From Alviniconcha marisindica (taxonomy: Eukaryota > Mollusca > Gastropoda > Provannidae): 64,000 nucleotides of DNA. The notes under the pieces are model-generated. The model was not told where the DNA came from, did not search any database, and saw nothing but the letters and a program-made list of their open reading frames with translations. Below, piece by piece: positions 1 to 12,614 of the stretch (positions within the stretch are counted from its first letter, which is position 1; each line of letters begins with the position of its first letter). The stretch covers positions 67,501 through 131,500 of the forward strand of contig JABMCL010000261.1 in the NCBI GenBank assembly GCA_018857735.1, written 5' to 3'. A program made the position numbers and the translations under genes.

Positions 1-145
1 TTGCTATTTCAACTGCTGTGCTAAGGCAGAGTCACAGGGACAATGTCCATTGCACCGCTGTTGTGTAACAACTTGAAGCAAAAAAAGGTCCAACTTTCAC
101 AGCCCAGCTCCACCTCTCTGCTCATAATCCTCTTCTGGGCTAACT

Positions 146-402
146 ACAGGGTCCAGCACCACCTCCCTCCTCTTGATCTCGCCTGGACCCCGTAACTTGA
201 GGGTCCAGCACCACCTCCCTCCTCTTGATCTCGCCTGGACCCTGTAACTTGAGGGTCCAGCACCACCTCCCTCCTCTTGATCTCGCCTGGACCCGTAACT
301 TGAGGGTCCAGCACCACCTCCCTCCCCTTGATCTCTCCTGGACCCTGTAAGTTGAGGGTCCAGCACCACCTCCCTCCTCTTGATCTCGCCTGGACCCTCT
401 GA
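146..402. repeat. 52-bp minisatellite, 5 copies
   Basis: GTCCAGCACCACCTCCCTCC begins at 151, 203, 255, 306 and 358, so the period is 52 (once 51). Copies differ at few positions. Each unit holds an inverted pair (GGGTCCAG / CTGGACCC) that could fold as a hairpin. Confidence 0.95.
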
Positions 403-409
403 GAAACGG

Positions 410-1020
410 TTTCATGAGAGAAGAGTTTTGATTGCCTTATGACGAATGTGAGCGTCCTGAGGTGACCCTGTGCGGTTGACAGGACGTTGAAACTCAGTTA
501 CTACAACTAGCTAACGTTTTGCATCGCCCTAACGTCCTACTGCATACGAGCTCTTACAGCACTATATCGCGCCGTGTACGTTGTTTTTTCCTCACCGTTC
601 CGAAGAATGCGTTTCAACAGTGCATGGTGCAGAGGTGGAGGCAGGGGTGAGTGGGGTGGGAGGAGTTAATCAGCAGTCCAAACCCTCCTTTGTTTCGTTG
701 GCAGAACCGACAAGCGTGACTGGAACAGATGCTCGCGCCGAACCGCGATGGTGCACAGGGTACGGTGTTCTTTTCTCTCTAGCATCTCTCTGAACGGGCG
801 GACCAGATTTAATCTGAAGACATTATATATTGTTCTTTTTCTCCTAATGTTGCTTTATGTCCACAGAGACCATAAGAGCTATTATGGACGGAGAAGGCCA
901 CCTCGACTTTCACACAGCTCCTGACCTCTGTAATGTATTGTTACATACAACGTTGTTGTTCTTTTTTATACTCAAATTCCATGCTAGCTCGGTTTCCGTA
1001 GCTCTCCTTGCCCTTCGCTC
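410..1020. other. Non-coding stretch with repeat fragments
   Basis: No gene recognised. Around 440-500 a minus-strand fragment with the core AACGTCCTGTCAACCG belongs to a dispersed family also seen at 13690 and 18775. At 838-935 a fragment with TTTATGTCCACAGAGACCAT matches the segment at 3872-3985. Confidence 0.55.
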
Positions 1021-1025
1021 GAGGT

Positions 1026-1290
1026 GACCTCAGTCTCCATGTTCCTGCCCCCTTCCTTGACTATTCACCCTTTTCATGACCTCAGTCTCCATGTTCCTGC
1101 CCCCTTCCTTGACCATTCACCCTTCTCATGACATCTGTGACGGTGTTCCTGCCCCCTTCCTTGGCCATTCACCCTTCTCATGACCTCTGTGACGGTGTTC
1201 CTGCCCCCTTCCTTGACTATTTACCATTCTCACGACCTCAGTCTCTGTGTTCTTGCCTAATTCCTTGCCCATGCCCTGCTCTCCTGGTGC
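1026..1290. repeat. 52-bp minisatellite, about 5 copies
   Basis: GACCTCAGTCTCCATGTTCC-type units start at 1026, 1078, 1130, 1182 and 1234 (period exactly 52). The last copy degenerates towards 1290. Confidence 0.93.
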
Positions 1291-2640
1291 CCTCAGTCTC
1301 GATGTCCCTGTCTCCTTTGGTATCGCCCTGATACGACCTACGCGGTTGAATAGTCGCCGGAAATCGAGTATCTATCTTTCCTTGCCTTCAGGGTCAGAAA
1401 TTCCACATACCCGGTAGACTGGTGGAGAGACGTAGCAGCGGTCTGCTCTTTGAAAGGGACACTCATTCTTCTTCTTGTGCGTTCGAGCATTGTCCGCCTC
1501 AGACGATCACTCCGCGGTAGTTTAGATGCAGATTTTGGTCTTCAGAAAGGCTTCCATGTTGCCAGCCTGGTTAACACTGTCGTCAGTATGTGGAGCATAG
1601 CTGGTGCTATCGTGCTCATGCTGAATCAGAACAGGCATCACCTAACACCTCCGAAGTGACTCAGCAGCAGCGCTGGATCTCCTTCGGAAGGTAGCCTACC
1701 AGCGATCTGACGTCTCTTCCTATGGACCTGTGGCGATGTGGAATGGGTTTAGGGTGCAAACGGGGAAAAGAGTGTTGGAACAAGCGACGCAGAAACGACG
1801 CCTCCGGCGCGGCACCGATATATGAACAGCAAAAACAAAAACAAAAATAAAACGAACAAACCAAACAACAACAAACAAACAAATAAACAACAAAAACGAC
1901 AGACAAGCAAACAAACAAACAAAAACAGACCCCCTCCACCAGCAAACAAAGAGAAGAAACACACACAAAAATTGTTGTTTAAGCCACACACAAAAAGAGA
2001 AGTGGAAATACAATCATTTGAAGTCTCTTTTGCTTTTATTAACAGAAAAATAAAATAAAGACAAAAAATATGCTTCTTGCTTGAAATTGTTTTAAGGTTG
2101 AGGGCGCGAATTGTTTTAAGGTTGCGGGCGCGATTTGATTGATTATAATTATCATAACGAAAACAGATTCAATACGCAAGCCGCATGCAGTCTTCTTACT
2201 CAAAGTTGAAGAATCTTAAACGTGAATGAGCATAGTTGCTCAAAAATCACAAAAACTGTGGCGCGCAATGTAAACAGTATTGGAGCACAATAAAAAAAAA
2301 TTAAAAAAACACAATTATTCTCGTATGAATTTATATCTCAAGACGGATTTGTTTTTCACAAAGAAGCTATGGTTTCCAGACTTGTACATGAACTTAATTT
2401 CTCATAAGCAGATACTCCAGGAGAGAATAAATCGGTACACAAAAAATAAAATAATGATAATAATAATAAAGTTAACGGAGATCCCCTACCAAATTCAAAG
2501 TTTGCTGTTTGAATAAAATTCGGATAAAAAAAATACGGTAATCAGCTTGTCTTTTACTCGATCATGACTATTAATATACGAAAATGGCCATGCTGATAAC
2601 CCGGCCCGTCAACTGGTTGCAAAAATACTTTTATTCAACA
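1291..2640. other. AT-rich non-coding stretch
   Basis: No gene recognised. 1822-1960 is A-rich simple sequence (CAAA/AAACAAAC) and 2030-2540 is strongly AT-rich. A short duplication (aattgttttaaggttg) sits at about 2085-2130. Confidence 0.5.
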
Positions 2641-2854
2641 TTTTCACAGAGTCTCCTTTAGCTGTATACGCCTGGCACACAGCAGCGCTTTATGCATGCC
2701 TGCATAAACAAATGAACAGGAATACGCAGATAGATGGACAGACAGAAATGAAATTTAATGTTTTGTGAACCACACAGCGTTATCAATGGACGATAGACAG
2801 AGGCGGGTGGACAGACAAACAGACAGACAGAGAGGCGTGCTGACGGACGGACTG

Positions 2855-2889
2855 ATGAATAGATAGACAGACTGACAGACAGACAGATG

Positions 2890-2939
<50 letters not shown>

Positions 2940-3158
2940 ATTCTGCTGTGAATATTTGCGTACTATACGAGAGAGAAATAGAAAAAGAAAAATTCCATGT
3001 AATCCCATCGTTTCAAAAAGGCATGGTTATAATCTAAAGAGGCTTCTGAGCAAAATGTGCATGAAAAATGCTACTATGCAATATTTTTGAAAGCATTTTT
3101 CTAATGAGAAGACCCGTCCATTGAACCTTTAATAGATAGATAGATAGATAGATAGGCA
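2855..3158. repeat. GACA/GATA microsatellite interrupted by a 197-bp insert
   Basis: (GACA)n grades into (GATA)n to 2936. A 197-bp unique segment follows, then (GATA)n resumes at 3132-3155. The same tetranucleotide on both sides indicates insertion into, or capture between, GATA tracts. Confidence 0.85.
2937..3133. repeat. 197-bp duplicated segment, copy 1
   Basis: Identical by eye to 4279-4475, in the same orientation, from AGAATTCTGCTGTG to GAACCTTTAAT. Flanks are GATA repeats here and unrelated sequence at the other copy. No long terminal inverted repeat or poly(A) tail is visible. Confidence 0.95.
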
Positions 3159-3679
3159 GACGGGTAAATAGATAGGCATGCAGGAAGGTACATAGATATT
3201 CTATTTGTTTAGACTTACCGGCCATAAGAGCACGATTTCCCTTACCCGGAGCCATGGTTTCAATGCAACGCTCATGAGACCACTGAGCGTCAGAGTAACT
3301 GTCAATATCCTGCATGCACGTCACAACTCACCAGTGCAACGCAGAAAAGTGACGGTTGAATTACGTACTCTTAGCTCCACCCACGTTCTGCAGGAAACTC
3401 GCCAGCAAGTTCCACTCCTGCTCGCGCAGCAGTGCACCAAACAAGATGGAAGCACAAAAACTGTCAAGGAAGTTGATTTCCGATGATCACGAATGTGTCT
3501 AGGGAGCAGAAATCAATTATAAGACCAAAGGAGCACTCGGAAACTTGGATGCAAAATATTTGCTCATGGGTATCTTCATGGTAGCCGTTTCTTTGTCGCT
3601 TGTCAAAGGACTGAGAAGTGACAACAGTAACGTGATGACAACGTGAACACCAAAGACACATACACGTTTCATGAACGAA
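3159..3679. other. Stretch without recognised features
   Basis: Mixed-composition DNA between the GATA tract and the SINE. A short open frame at 3205-3486 has no recognisable domain. Confidence 0.5.
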
Positions 3680-4088
3680 ACATTGGTTTAGCGGTAAGGC
3701 ATTAGGATGGTAAGCAGAGGGACCTCGGTTCGATTCCGCTTCGGCTCTCTAACTTTCTCTTCAAACGTTGTTGTCTATGGACATTGTCTTGTGACTTTGT
3801 CCTCACAATCAATGAAACATCAAAATGGCACTTATCGCTTCCCATCTTAATGCAAGAGTCATTCTGGTGGTCTTCTAATGTTACTTTACGTCCGCAGAGA
3901 CCATGAGGACTATTAGGGACGGGGAGGCCAGGATGGCCACCTCAACTTTCACACAGCTCCTGAGCTCTGAAATTGATGGTGACAGTATAGCGGTAACTAT
4001 ACAGTCTCCTTCTTCCCCCACCTCCTGGGATCTCGGTCCCCACCGGTACCTGTTCGGACACAACTCGGCGTTAAACCCGTTGAACTAA
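3680..4088 (+). mobile_element. tRNA-derived SINE with nested second repeat
   Basis: The head GGTTTAGCGGTAAGGCATTA and GGTTCGATTCCG resemble tRNA A and B boxes, followed by the body GTCTTGTGACTTTGTCC and ATGAAACATCAAAATGGC. At 3872-3985 the body is interrupted by a segment (TTTACGTCCGCAGAGACCAT, CTATTAGGGACGGGG) also found at 838-935 and 10040-10080; the body resumes at GGTGACAG with a C-rich stretch. Compare the copy at 10028-10368. Confidence 0.75.
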
Positions 4089-4278
4089 CCAACCAGATTC
4101 TGCTTTCAATCTTTCAGTTCTAATTATGGCCTACTTCCAGTTTCTCTAAAGCAGCACGCTGCAGGCGGTGGGAAAGTAAACTCTACGGGTCTTAGTTTTT
4201 GATTCCAGTCACAAAAGATTGAAATAACCCCAAAACTAAACTTTCTGAAAGCGTTTCTCATGCCTATTTTAAAACAAA

Positions 4279-4475
4279 AGAATTCTGCTGTGAATATTTG
4301 CGTACTATACGAGAGAGAAATAGAAAAAGAAAAATTCCATGTAATCCCATCGTTTCAAAAAGGCATGGTTATAATCTAAAGAGGCTTCTGAGCAAAATGT
4401 GCATGAAAAATGCTACTATGCAATATTTTTGAAAGCATTTTTCTAATGAGAAGACCCGTCCATTGAACCTTTAAT
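4279..4475. repeat. 197-bp duplicated segment, copy 2
   Basis: Second copy of the 2937-3133 segment, identical by eye over its full length, 1.3 kb downstream. Flanked by AAAACAA and TACAACTTCC, so the junctions define the unit sharply. Confidence 0.95.
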
Positions 4476-4564
4476 TACAACTTCCTACTAAAAACAAACA
4501 GACCAAAACTTTTACCACACTCAGACAGAAGATAAAGGCTGGATAAAGTTACCGCTTCCATAAT

Positions 4565-4634
4565 AATACCGAAGAAGAAGAAGAAGAAGAAGAAGAACAC
4601 CAACAAGAAGAACAAGAAGAAGAGGAAGAAGAGC
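4565..4634. repeat. (GAA)n microsatellite
   Basis: AAGAAG units with a short CACCAACAAG interruption. Confidence 0.9.
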
Positions 4635-4752
4635 GGTCATTTCTATGGCGCAGTATCCCACTGACTAGAGTGAGCACACCAAGTTTACAGGATGATCAAA
4701 AATGTACCCATAAAACTTCAAAAGTAATATATAAACATGATATTGTACCCAC

Positions 4753-4753
<1 letters not shown>

Positions 4754-4813
<60 letters not shown>

Positions 4814-4814
4814 G
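4754..4814. repeat. 46-bp poly(C) run followed by (CA)n
   Basis: An uninterrupted C run from 4754 to 4799, then CACACA to 4814. The exact length is likely to be unreliable in sequencing. Confidence 0.92.
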
Positions 4815-5047
4815 GGAGCACAGAAGTAATGTAACGGGGATGAGGGGGGCGGGTCAGAGGAAGAAGAGAAGAAATGGGAGGACTGAATGTGACGGATGTT
4901 AGAAGAGAGAGAATTCGACTATGGCAACCCGCAACGCCTCGACTCAGTTCCATAACAAATCACGTGGACATTACAGCCTCAACAAACCCACATGTTAACT
5001 TTTATTTCAGTCTTGTATTTTTTTGTAAGCATCGCTCGTGTGTGTCT

Positions 5048-5050
5048 GGG

Positions 5051-5094
<44 letters not shown>

Positions 5095-5147
5095 TGTGCG
5101 TGGTGTGTGGTGTGTGTGTGTGGTGTGTGTGTGTGTGTGTGTGTGCT
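5048..5147. repeat. Compound (TGCG)n-(TG)n microsatellite
   Basis: GTGCGTGCG repeats to about 5098, then TG-rich sequence with GGTGTGTGG interruptions. Confidence 0.93.
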
Positions 5148-5149
5148 GT

Positions 5150-7149
5150 TTCGGGGAGGGGGAGGGCGTCGTTGATCAATACGAAAATTTCACACGAGCC
5201 GCACAGACTACATCATGATCAAAAAGTATCTAAAAGAGAGAGGGTGGGCAGGAGAGGTGCGGGGAGGGGGGTATGTTATTCCTGCTTCACCTGTTTCTGT
5301 TGAAGGTATGGAACAAAGAGAATCAGTTGTGCTCGGCAATTGACATCACACGCACAACAAGCTTTTTTGCAAAATGTTCTATCAAGCAACGTAATTTATT
5401 CATCAGATTACTCGGAGTTGTCGGACTTCAGACAATGGTGACGAAATGTTTTTCTTGTCTGCACGTCCCGATTGGTTAATCGCTTCTGTCACTCGAGTTT
5501 GGCATTGGTTCCGTCCTTGCTATATTACAAACATGCATAAGCACGAATAGGCAAGAGATTAATGCACTTGCCAAAAAATTGCATTTCGTTCACGAACACT
5601 CAGGTTAGGCAAACATGTGAATAAAAGTGTTAAAGGAACAGTGCATTTCTTCATGCATTGACATGATGGACCAAAAATAATAGCATGGTTCTCGAGTAGT
5701 GTTCTACTTCCTCGGACCACGGTAAACGAACAAAATAAAACATAAAAAGGCAACTTAACCAAGCAGTTAACGAGCGCTGATTGACAGACGTGATTAGCCA
5801 ATCAGCACGCGCAGACTAGACCCACCACTTCCGACCTCCGACAACTCAGAATCACTGATCGGACATCGAAGAACAAATTGCGTGGCTTGATGGAACATTT
5901 TGCGGTGAGCCTAGGGCGTCCAGTTTGTTAAATAATGCAAGGAATGACCGGTAAGCAATAATGTCCTGTTTGTTCTGAAGCAATCGATTTACTGAGGGGA
6001 AAAGGTGCAACAAGCGCCTTCTGCGCATGGCAATGTTGACTTTGCAGTTAATTTTGCACTCGCTGTAATAAACACGACCAAATAAACTCTTTTTTTAAAA
6101 TGATTTTATCGGAAACTTCACCTTGTTTCCGTACTGTTTGAAAACTACGACAACAACGCCACCTTAGCCATTTTCTCAGCTAGCTAGTCATTGTCGTTGA
6201 CATTAGCAAACAACATCGCACCAACAAGCGTATAGAAGGCAAATTTCTCTACACAGCGACAATAAAGTTGTATTGTATTGTATTGTATTATACATCTATA
6301 CGATCTCTGTGCGCACTAGAGAGCATCTCCCCTGCCCCCTATCAATGCGTGTGGCCTCTCGATCATTGTAATTTAAACAGACGTGGTTGTAACAGTAAGT
6401 AGCCGTGAGGTTAGCTGTTCATACAAAGACACAGAGAACTGATATCTGTTTTTACCGAAGCGACGATAGCTGTATATTTTGGAGCTGCATTTGCCCAAAT
6501 ACAGCTCCAAAATGTCGTCTGGCCAGTCTGCCGACCACGTGTGCCCCGACTGTCGGAGTTCTCTCAGTTTTGCACTGGTTGCGATATATAAAGCCACCAC
6601 CACCACCCCTCCCCCCAAAAACAACAACAACAACAACAACATGCGTTTGTTTCTTTCGAAATCATTTTGGCACCTTGTTGAAGTAATGCTGTTTGGAAAA
6701 AGAAAAAACAATTTTATGACGGTAAGCGTCACACTCCACGCCTCGCTTTCCGACACTTTCAAACTTTGTCAGAATCGGTTGCGCCACTGGAGCCGGTATA
6801 ATGAACACGGTTATAAACTATGCTAGCGGAAAGCCCTCCAACACATTGCGTGATTATAGTTATGAGCACTATTCGAAGTTTCGATAGCCCCGGCAAATTG
6901 CGGCCCTGACGCACAAAGTGCTGTCGGTTACAAATGTGATAGCGTAAGACCGTCTATATTTGACTGTGACTGGATTTTCTATCACTGGCACCAAATGAAT
7001 CACCAGTCACACGCTGAAAGGTATCTGTTGCATAAAAACCGCAAAGCAATCATTATTTGCATTGATAATAATAATGTAATATTGTAATAAATGTTGGGGT
7101 TTTAAGCGTCATCATTTTTCGCAAAACAAAATAAGCCAAATAAAATAAA

Positions 7150-7150
<1 letters not shown>
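5150..7150. other. Non-coding region, one retroposon-like tail
   Basis: No gene recognised on either strand. At 6255-6292 ACAATAAAGTTGTATTG followed by (TATTG)n looks like the 3' tail of a non-LTR retroposon. An A/C-rich stretch with (AAC)n lies at 6590-6645. Confidence 0.5.
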
Positions 7151-7258
<108 letters not shown>

Positions 7259-7540
7259 TTTACTGAAAAAGGCCATGGGCCCATGTCAGTTGTGGTGACG
7301 AGCAGTCAATAGGCCGCATGTGATGAAGGGAAGATGCCATTTATAGGTCTCTAGTGCGCATGCCCACCTAGAGCTGTCGTCTGCAAATGGCTGACTAATT
7401 AGCCAAGTAAAGGGCGATAGTGACCCAAACACTTAACCAAACTCCAAGCACTGGGTTAGAGAGAGCGGAAGGGAGTTAGTTCTTGCATGTTTTCGTCCCG
7501 TCAACCTCGCCGTCTTTGTAGTAGGGGGGAAAAGGCTACA

Positions 7541-7775
<235 letters not shown>

Positions 7776-8017
7776 GCTGGTCTGAAACTGTATCTTCTCG
7801 TGTGGGGATACCCCCCGAGTCTTGCACTTCAATCTTTTCCGTGTGGAGTTAATTCTTGGAAATCTCCTTTGCGGATGAGCTTCATCCTTAATGATTGGTA
7901 GTTCTGTTAAAACCAGTCCAGGTTCAGTAGTCAGATTCACCGGCCTCTGATTCTGTTAATCGCATTTGTATAATAATCCTTTTAGGCTTGCATTTCATGA
8001 TAACCGACTTCTGAACT

Positions 8018-8120
8018 CGAACAGACAGACAGACAGACATACAGAGAGACAGACAGACAGACAGATAGACAGACAGAAAAAAGACAAACAGACAGACAAA
8101 CACAGACAGACAGACTGAGA
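8018..8120. repeat. (CAGA)n microsatellite, imperfect
   Basis: ACAGACAG units with point interruptions. On the minus strand it reads (TGTC)n, like 7623-7690. Confidence 0.88.
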
Positions 8121-8602
8121 GAGGGAGAAAGATATCAAGAAAGCGAAGAACAATACATTAAAAAAAATCATGAACATCACCGTAAAGTGATCCAGAAAAA
8201 CACCAACAGAAGCATCAATAACTGTCCACAGCGTGACCTCATGTAGCCAAGAACCATAACAGAAACACATGAAAGGAATTTGCTACTGGGTCGGTGTTGG
8301 AACTGAACCAGTTTTCGATTGGTCTCCGTTAAGCATTGTGTCGTAAAAGGGTTGTTTTTTGTTGATGAATATTGTCATCAATTATTCAAAACTAGTAATA
8401 TACCTCTTCGATCAGTTCTTCCTCGCGAATGGGCAAAATTAATTTAGTACCAACAATGCCTTTTGTTTGAAGGTTCGATGTTGTTGATGATTTTGATGTT
8501 GAAGCAATTATGATATCTTTTTTAAAAGAAAAAGAAGATGAAGAAGAAGAAAATTAGGTCCCATTTGGCGTTGAATTCGGATCAGTGGTGTGGGATTCTG
8601 GA

Positions 8603-9250
8603 GTGATAACCATTCGACCATGGAGTTACCTGACAAACAGGGACGAACTTTAGCTATAACTATTCGATCATGGAGCTACCTGACAAACAGGGACGAACTT
8701 TAGCTATAACCATTCGATCATGAAGCTACCTGACAAACAGGGACGAACTTTAGCTATAACCATTCGACCATGGAGTTACCTGACAGACAGGGACGAACTT
8801 TAGCTAAAACCATTCGATCATGGAGTTACCCGACAAACGGGGACGAAGTTTAGCTATAACCATTCAACCATAGAGTTACCTGACAAACGGGGACGAACTT
8901 TAGCTAAAACCATTCGACCATGGAGCTACCTGACAAACGGGGACGAAGTTTAGCTAAAACCATTCGACCATGGAGCTACCTGACAAACAGGGACGAAGTT
9001 TTGCTGAAACCATTCGACCATGGAGCTACCTGACAAACGGGGACGAAGTTTAGCTGAAACCATTCGACAATGGAGCTACCTGACAAACAGGGACGAAGTT
9101 TAGCTGAAACCATTCGACAATGGAGCTACGTGACAAACAGGGACGAAGTTTAGCTAAAACCATTCGACCATGGAGCTACGTGACAAACTGGGACGAAGTT
9201 TAGCTAAAACCATTCGACCATGAAGCTACGTGACAAACGGGGACGAAGTT
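8603..9250. repeat. 50-bp minisatellite, 13 copies
   Basis: CATTCGACCATGG-type units start at 8611 and then every 50 bp (8661, 8711 ... 9211) with no indel in 13 copies. Variation is confined to a few columns: GTTACC/GCTACC/GCTACG, AACAGG/AACGGG, GAACTT/GAAGTT, TATAAC/TAAAAC/TGAAAC. Variants cluster along the array (GAACTT left, GAAGTT right), as expected from local amplification. Confidence 0.97.
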
Positions 9251-10027
9251 AATTAGCTCTCGTGCACCTTTCCTTCTCTTGCCAGAGAGAGTCGTTGCCT
9301 AGCTTCAAAAATCTTGAGCGTTACCGTGTGAATTTGCGAAAGAAGTGCTACCCATACTATAGCCTAATTCTACCCTCGTGTTCCAAGAAATCTTCACACC
9401 AAGTTTCATCTCACTTGATTCGGTGGGTCGAGCGGCAAATCATTGCGTTGACACAGACGGATGCACTTCTTCCTCTTTTAATTTTTTTTAATTTGAAGTC
9501 TTCTCACACAAATGATATCAAACTGATCTTACAATTATCCAGATAACAACATATGTCAGCAAGTTATACCAAAGCAATAATAAACCTCCAGAATTTTTTT
9601 AAGTGTACACTTTTTTTTAGTAGCAAAAAAAAACGTACATTTATATATTATCCAGACATACTTAATTTCACCTGATCTATGTCTCATACATGCAGGATCG
9701 CATGTACATGCAAATACTAACACATCCATACTGTGTAAATGTGTACTCGCACGATGATACTCAAAATACATTGTGTAGAGACTCTGGCATTCTTTCTGAC
9801 ACACTTAATTTAGCCGTCACACATAATTTCACTCCACCCACCCCTTGACATACTCTCACACTTATGCACAATCCCCACCTCACCCCAGTCTGGGGACCCC
9901 TGAATAGCTCGTCCCAAGCGCTTCGACCCGCAAAGACAGGAAGGACGGTCAGCCACCACCAGAACAATAGGTGTCACAAGGTGGCGGGGACCTCGCCCGG
10001 CAGAGGAAAGCAACTCCTGTCAGTAAG
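9251..10027. other. No recognised features
   Basis: Short open frames only, none with a recognisable domain. Poly-T/A stretches at 9594-9640. Confidence 0.5.
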
Positions 10028-10368
10028 TAAACATGGTGCTTAACGTCCACAGAAACCATAAGGCTTATTAGGGACGGGGAGAAGGGGAGAAGGGGGGAAG
10101 GGGGTATGGAGGTTGGGGGAAAGGGAGATTATATACCTATTGCTTCATTGTCACCACCAGAAAGATTCCTGCATTAAGATGGGCACCGATGAGAGCCATT
10201 TCAATGTTTCATTAATTATGAGGGACAAAGTCACAAGACTGTCCACAAACCATAACCGTTTTTTGTTTGTTTGTTTTTTGAAGAGAAAGGAGAGCCGAAG
10301 CGGTATCGAACCGAGGTCCCACCGCTTACCAGCCTAACGCCTTACCGCTAGGCCAAACCAGCTCACAA
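10028..10368 (-). mobile_element. tRNA-derived SINE, fullest copy
   Basis: Minus strand: GCTGGTTTGGCCTAGCGGTA, then GGTTCGATACCGCTTCGG (B box), the body GTCTTGTGACTTTGTCCCTC and ATGAAACATTGAAATGGC, and the tail TTAAGCACCATG. The tRNA-like head lacks a matching acceptor stem and is followed by body sequence shared with three other loci here, so it is a SINE and not a tRNA gene. Confidence 0.8.
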
Positions 10369-11280
10369 CTCCTGTACCCCGCAACGTGCTCTTTCAACAG
10401 TTGTGCGGACCAGAGTGACAAAGACAGCGGTCGAGAACCAGCTGTTGAAATCTGAAGCAAAAGATTGTCCAGCTCACTTTGAGAGCAAGCTCCAGATTCT
10501 TGTTCAGATCGCTCCTGCGTTCTGAAATGTATTCCCATCGGGACAAGACCTGTATACTGTACCTTATTATGTGCACATCCCGAATGCTCAAGGGAATCTG
10601 AGAAGTGAATTTTTCTGGCATTGTTGAATATGCATACTTCCTGATTCTTATTTTCAGTCTTATGCGAAACGGTGTAAAATTTGTCTAATGAATAATTAGA
10701 AGATAAACTGCAGTTTGTTTTTAACCCTGATTTAACCCTATGTGGCTGAGTGGGCTCAAAGCACAAACCTATTTTCAGTCAAAGCGTGCAGTGGGAATCA
10801 AACTTTTGCCTGCCCTAGCTGTCTCACTGAGTCTTGAGCTTTTTTTCTTCCCCTTCTTCCCTCCCCCCCCCCCCCCCCCTCCCCCGCCCGACCGGAAAGG
10901 TTAGAAGAGAGAGAGAGAGAGATAAACATTCTCAGGAGCCCAACTACATTGATGAATGGGGTGATGGGAGATGGTGTGGCGTTCTATCCTGACGATCGAT
11001 AGATACTCTTTCTGAAAAAAATTAACGATAAATAAAATATGTCGCGTGTAACATATGACACATACTAAGCATATTTTTCTCGTAAAACCTTTTCAGGTTA
11101 CACTGTCGAAACTAAACGTGAATAGACTACAAAACAGCATCACCAAAATGTATGCAAATGTTCGTTTTATATTACAGTCTTTTCTGGACTAAAGAGCTTT
11201 TAAAGACCACTACCCTCCCGTATTTTGCATTTGAAAGAGATGGGGCTGTTGCACTTTAACCCGTCTGTTCTCTCCCCTCG
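10369..11280. other. Non-coding, poly(C) and short simple repeats
   Basis: Contains a C-rich run at 10862-10885 and a short (GA)n at 10908-10922. No gene is seen. Confidence 0.5.
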
Positions 11281-11285
11281 GTGTG

Positions 11286-11317
<32 letters not shown>

Positions 11318-11333
11318 TTGGTGCGTGCGTGCG

Positions 11334-11417
<84 letters not shown>
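11281..11417. repeat. Compound (TGCG)n-(TG)n microsatellite
   Basis: (GTGC)n to about 11333, then (GT)n to 11417 with one GGTG interruption. Confidence 0.95.
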
Positions 11418-11421
<4 letters not shown>

Positions 11422-11587
11422 CTATAATACTGCTGCCTGTATATGGGAGCTGTGTCAAATAGGATTACATAGAGACCGAGTGATCGTGTGGCTGATCATG
11501 TGTTGCGTGTATCCTGTATATTGGTATGTCTGATAGAGTGATTGGTATTGTATGATGAGGCTGAAGGTAAACGTGGACTGACTTTCT

Positions 11588-11596
11588 GTGTGTGTG

Positions 11597-11682
<86 letters not shown>
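11588..11682. repeat. Compound (TGCG)n-(TG)n microsatellite
   Basis: (GTGC)n to about 11652, then (GT)n to 11682, in the same order and orientation as 5048-5147 and 11281-11417. Confidence 0.95.
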
Positions 11683-11684
<2 letters not shown>

Positions 11685-11699
11685 TTTTGTTGTTGTTTT

Positions 11700-11792
11700 T
11701 GGTCTAGATATTTCATTGTACAGCGCCTAATGAAGTTTATAGCATAATATGCGCCTAACAAGTTTTCAGTATTATTAATTATTATTTTCCCA
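11700..11792 (+). mobile_element. Possible retroposon 3' end
   Basis: TTGTACAGCGCCTAATGAAG ... GCGCCTAACAAG followed by TATTATTAATTATTATT resembles the 3' terminus of CR1/L2-type elements or their SINE partners. Only the tail is present. Confidence 0.45.
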
Positions 11793-12297
11793 GACACTCT
11801 CAGGCACTTATAGACATTGTAGTCGAATGTCTTTTACAAACCGTCACTCATGACCCCGACGAGCACTGATCCTTCCACCGATAATAAAACCCCGCGGATA
11901 TTCTTTCTTTAATTATAGGAGGTTAATTACTCCCTTTGTCGGCCTTGCAGCTTGCGCTACACATTCGTGTTAAAAGCAGAGTAGAAAGTCGGTTCCTAAT
12001 TTGAAGTTTATTGAAAGTGTAAACAAAACGTTGGCTGTCGTCTTTGTTTGAAATCAGTATTTACTACTTAACCCAAGAGTGGGAACGGCACTTTGATTGC
12101 AACACAACATCATTGGCATTATCCTGAAGCAAAGGAAGACCAAAGCAGCAACATTTGTTCATGATTTAAAGGACTCATCCATTTTTTAAAAGAACTGTCG
12201 GCATTCAGCGGAGAAAGGTATGACTGACTGCAGTTCAACGACTTGCTCTTTAATCACTGTACATTGTTTCGTTGTTGTTTATTGTTTTTATACTATT

Positions 12298-12516
<219 letters not shown>

Positions 12517-12614
12517 TACTATGTATAATATATATCTCATGTACTGATATCCAAGTTAAAAAAGGTACAGTGACTGCATGATTTGTCACCCTCTTGGTGA
12601 CAAAAATGGGCCGC

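Noticed and set aside
1661..2013. Cys/Phe/Val-rich minus-strand open frames
   Set aside because: They translate the A-rich (CAAA)n tract at 1820-1960 and have no domain.
3680..3755. Possible tRNA gene (A- and B-box-like sequence)
   Set aside because: No complete cloverleaf, and the sequence continues into a body shared with three other loci, so it is a SINE head.
8603..9250. CRISPR-like regular spacing
   Set aside because: The whole 50-bp unit repeats, with no unique spacers, in an animal genome.
10326..10766. 146-codon minus-strand open frame
   Set aside because: It ends inside the SINE head and has no recognisable domain.
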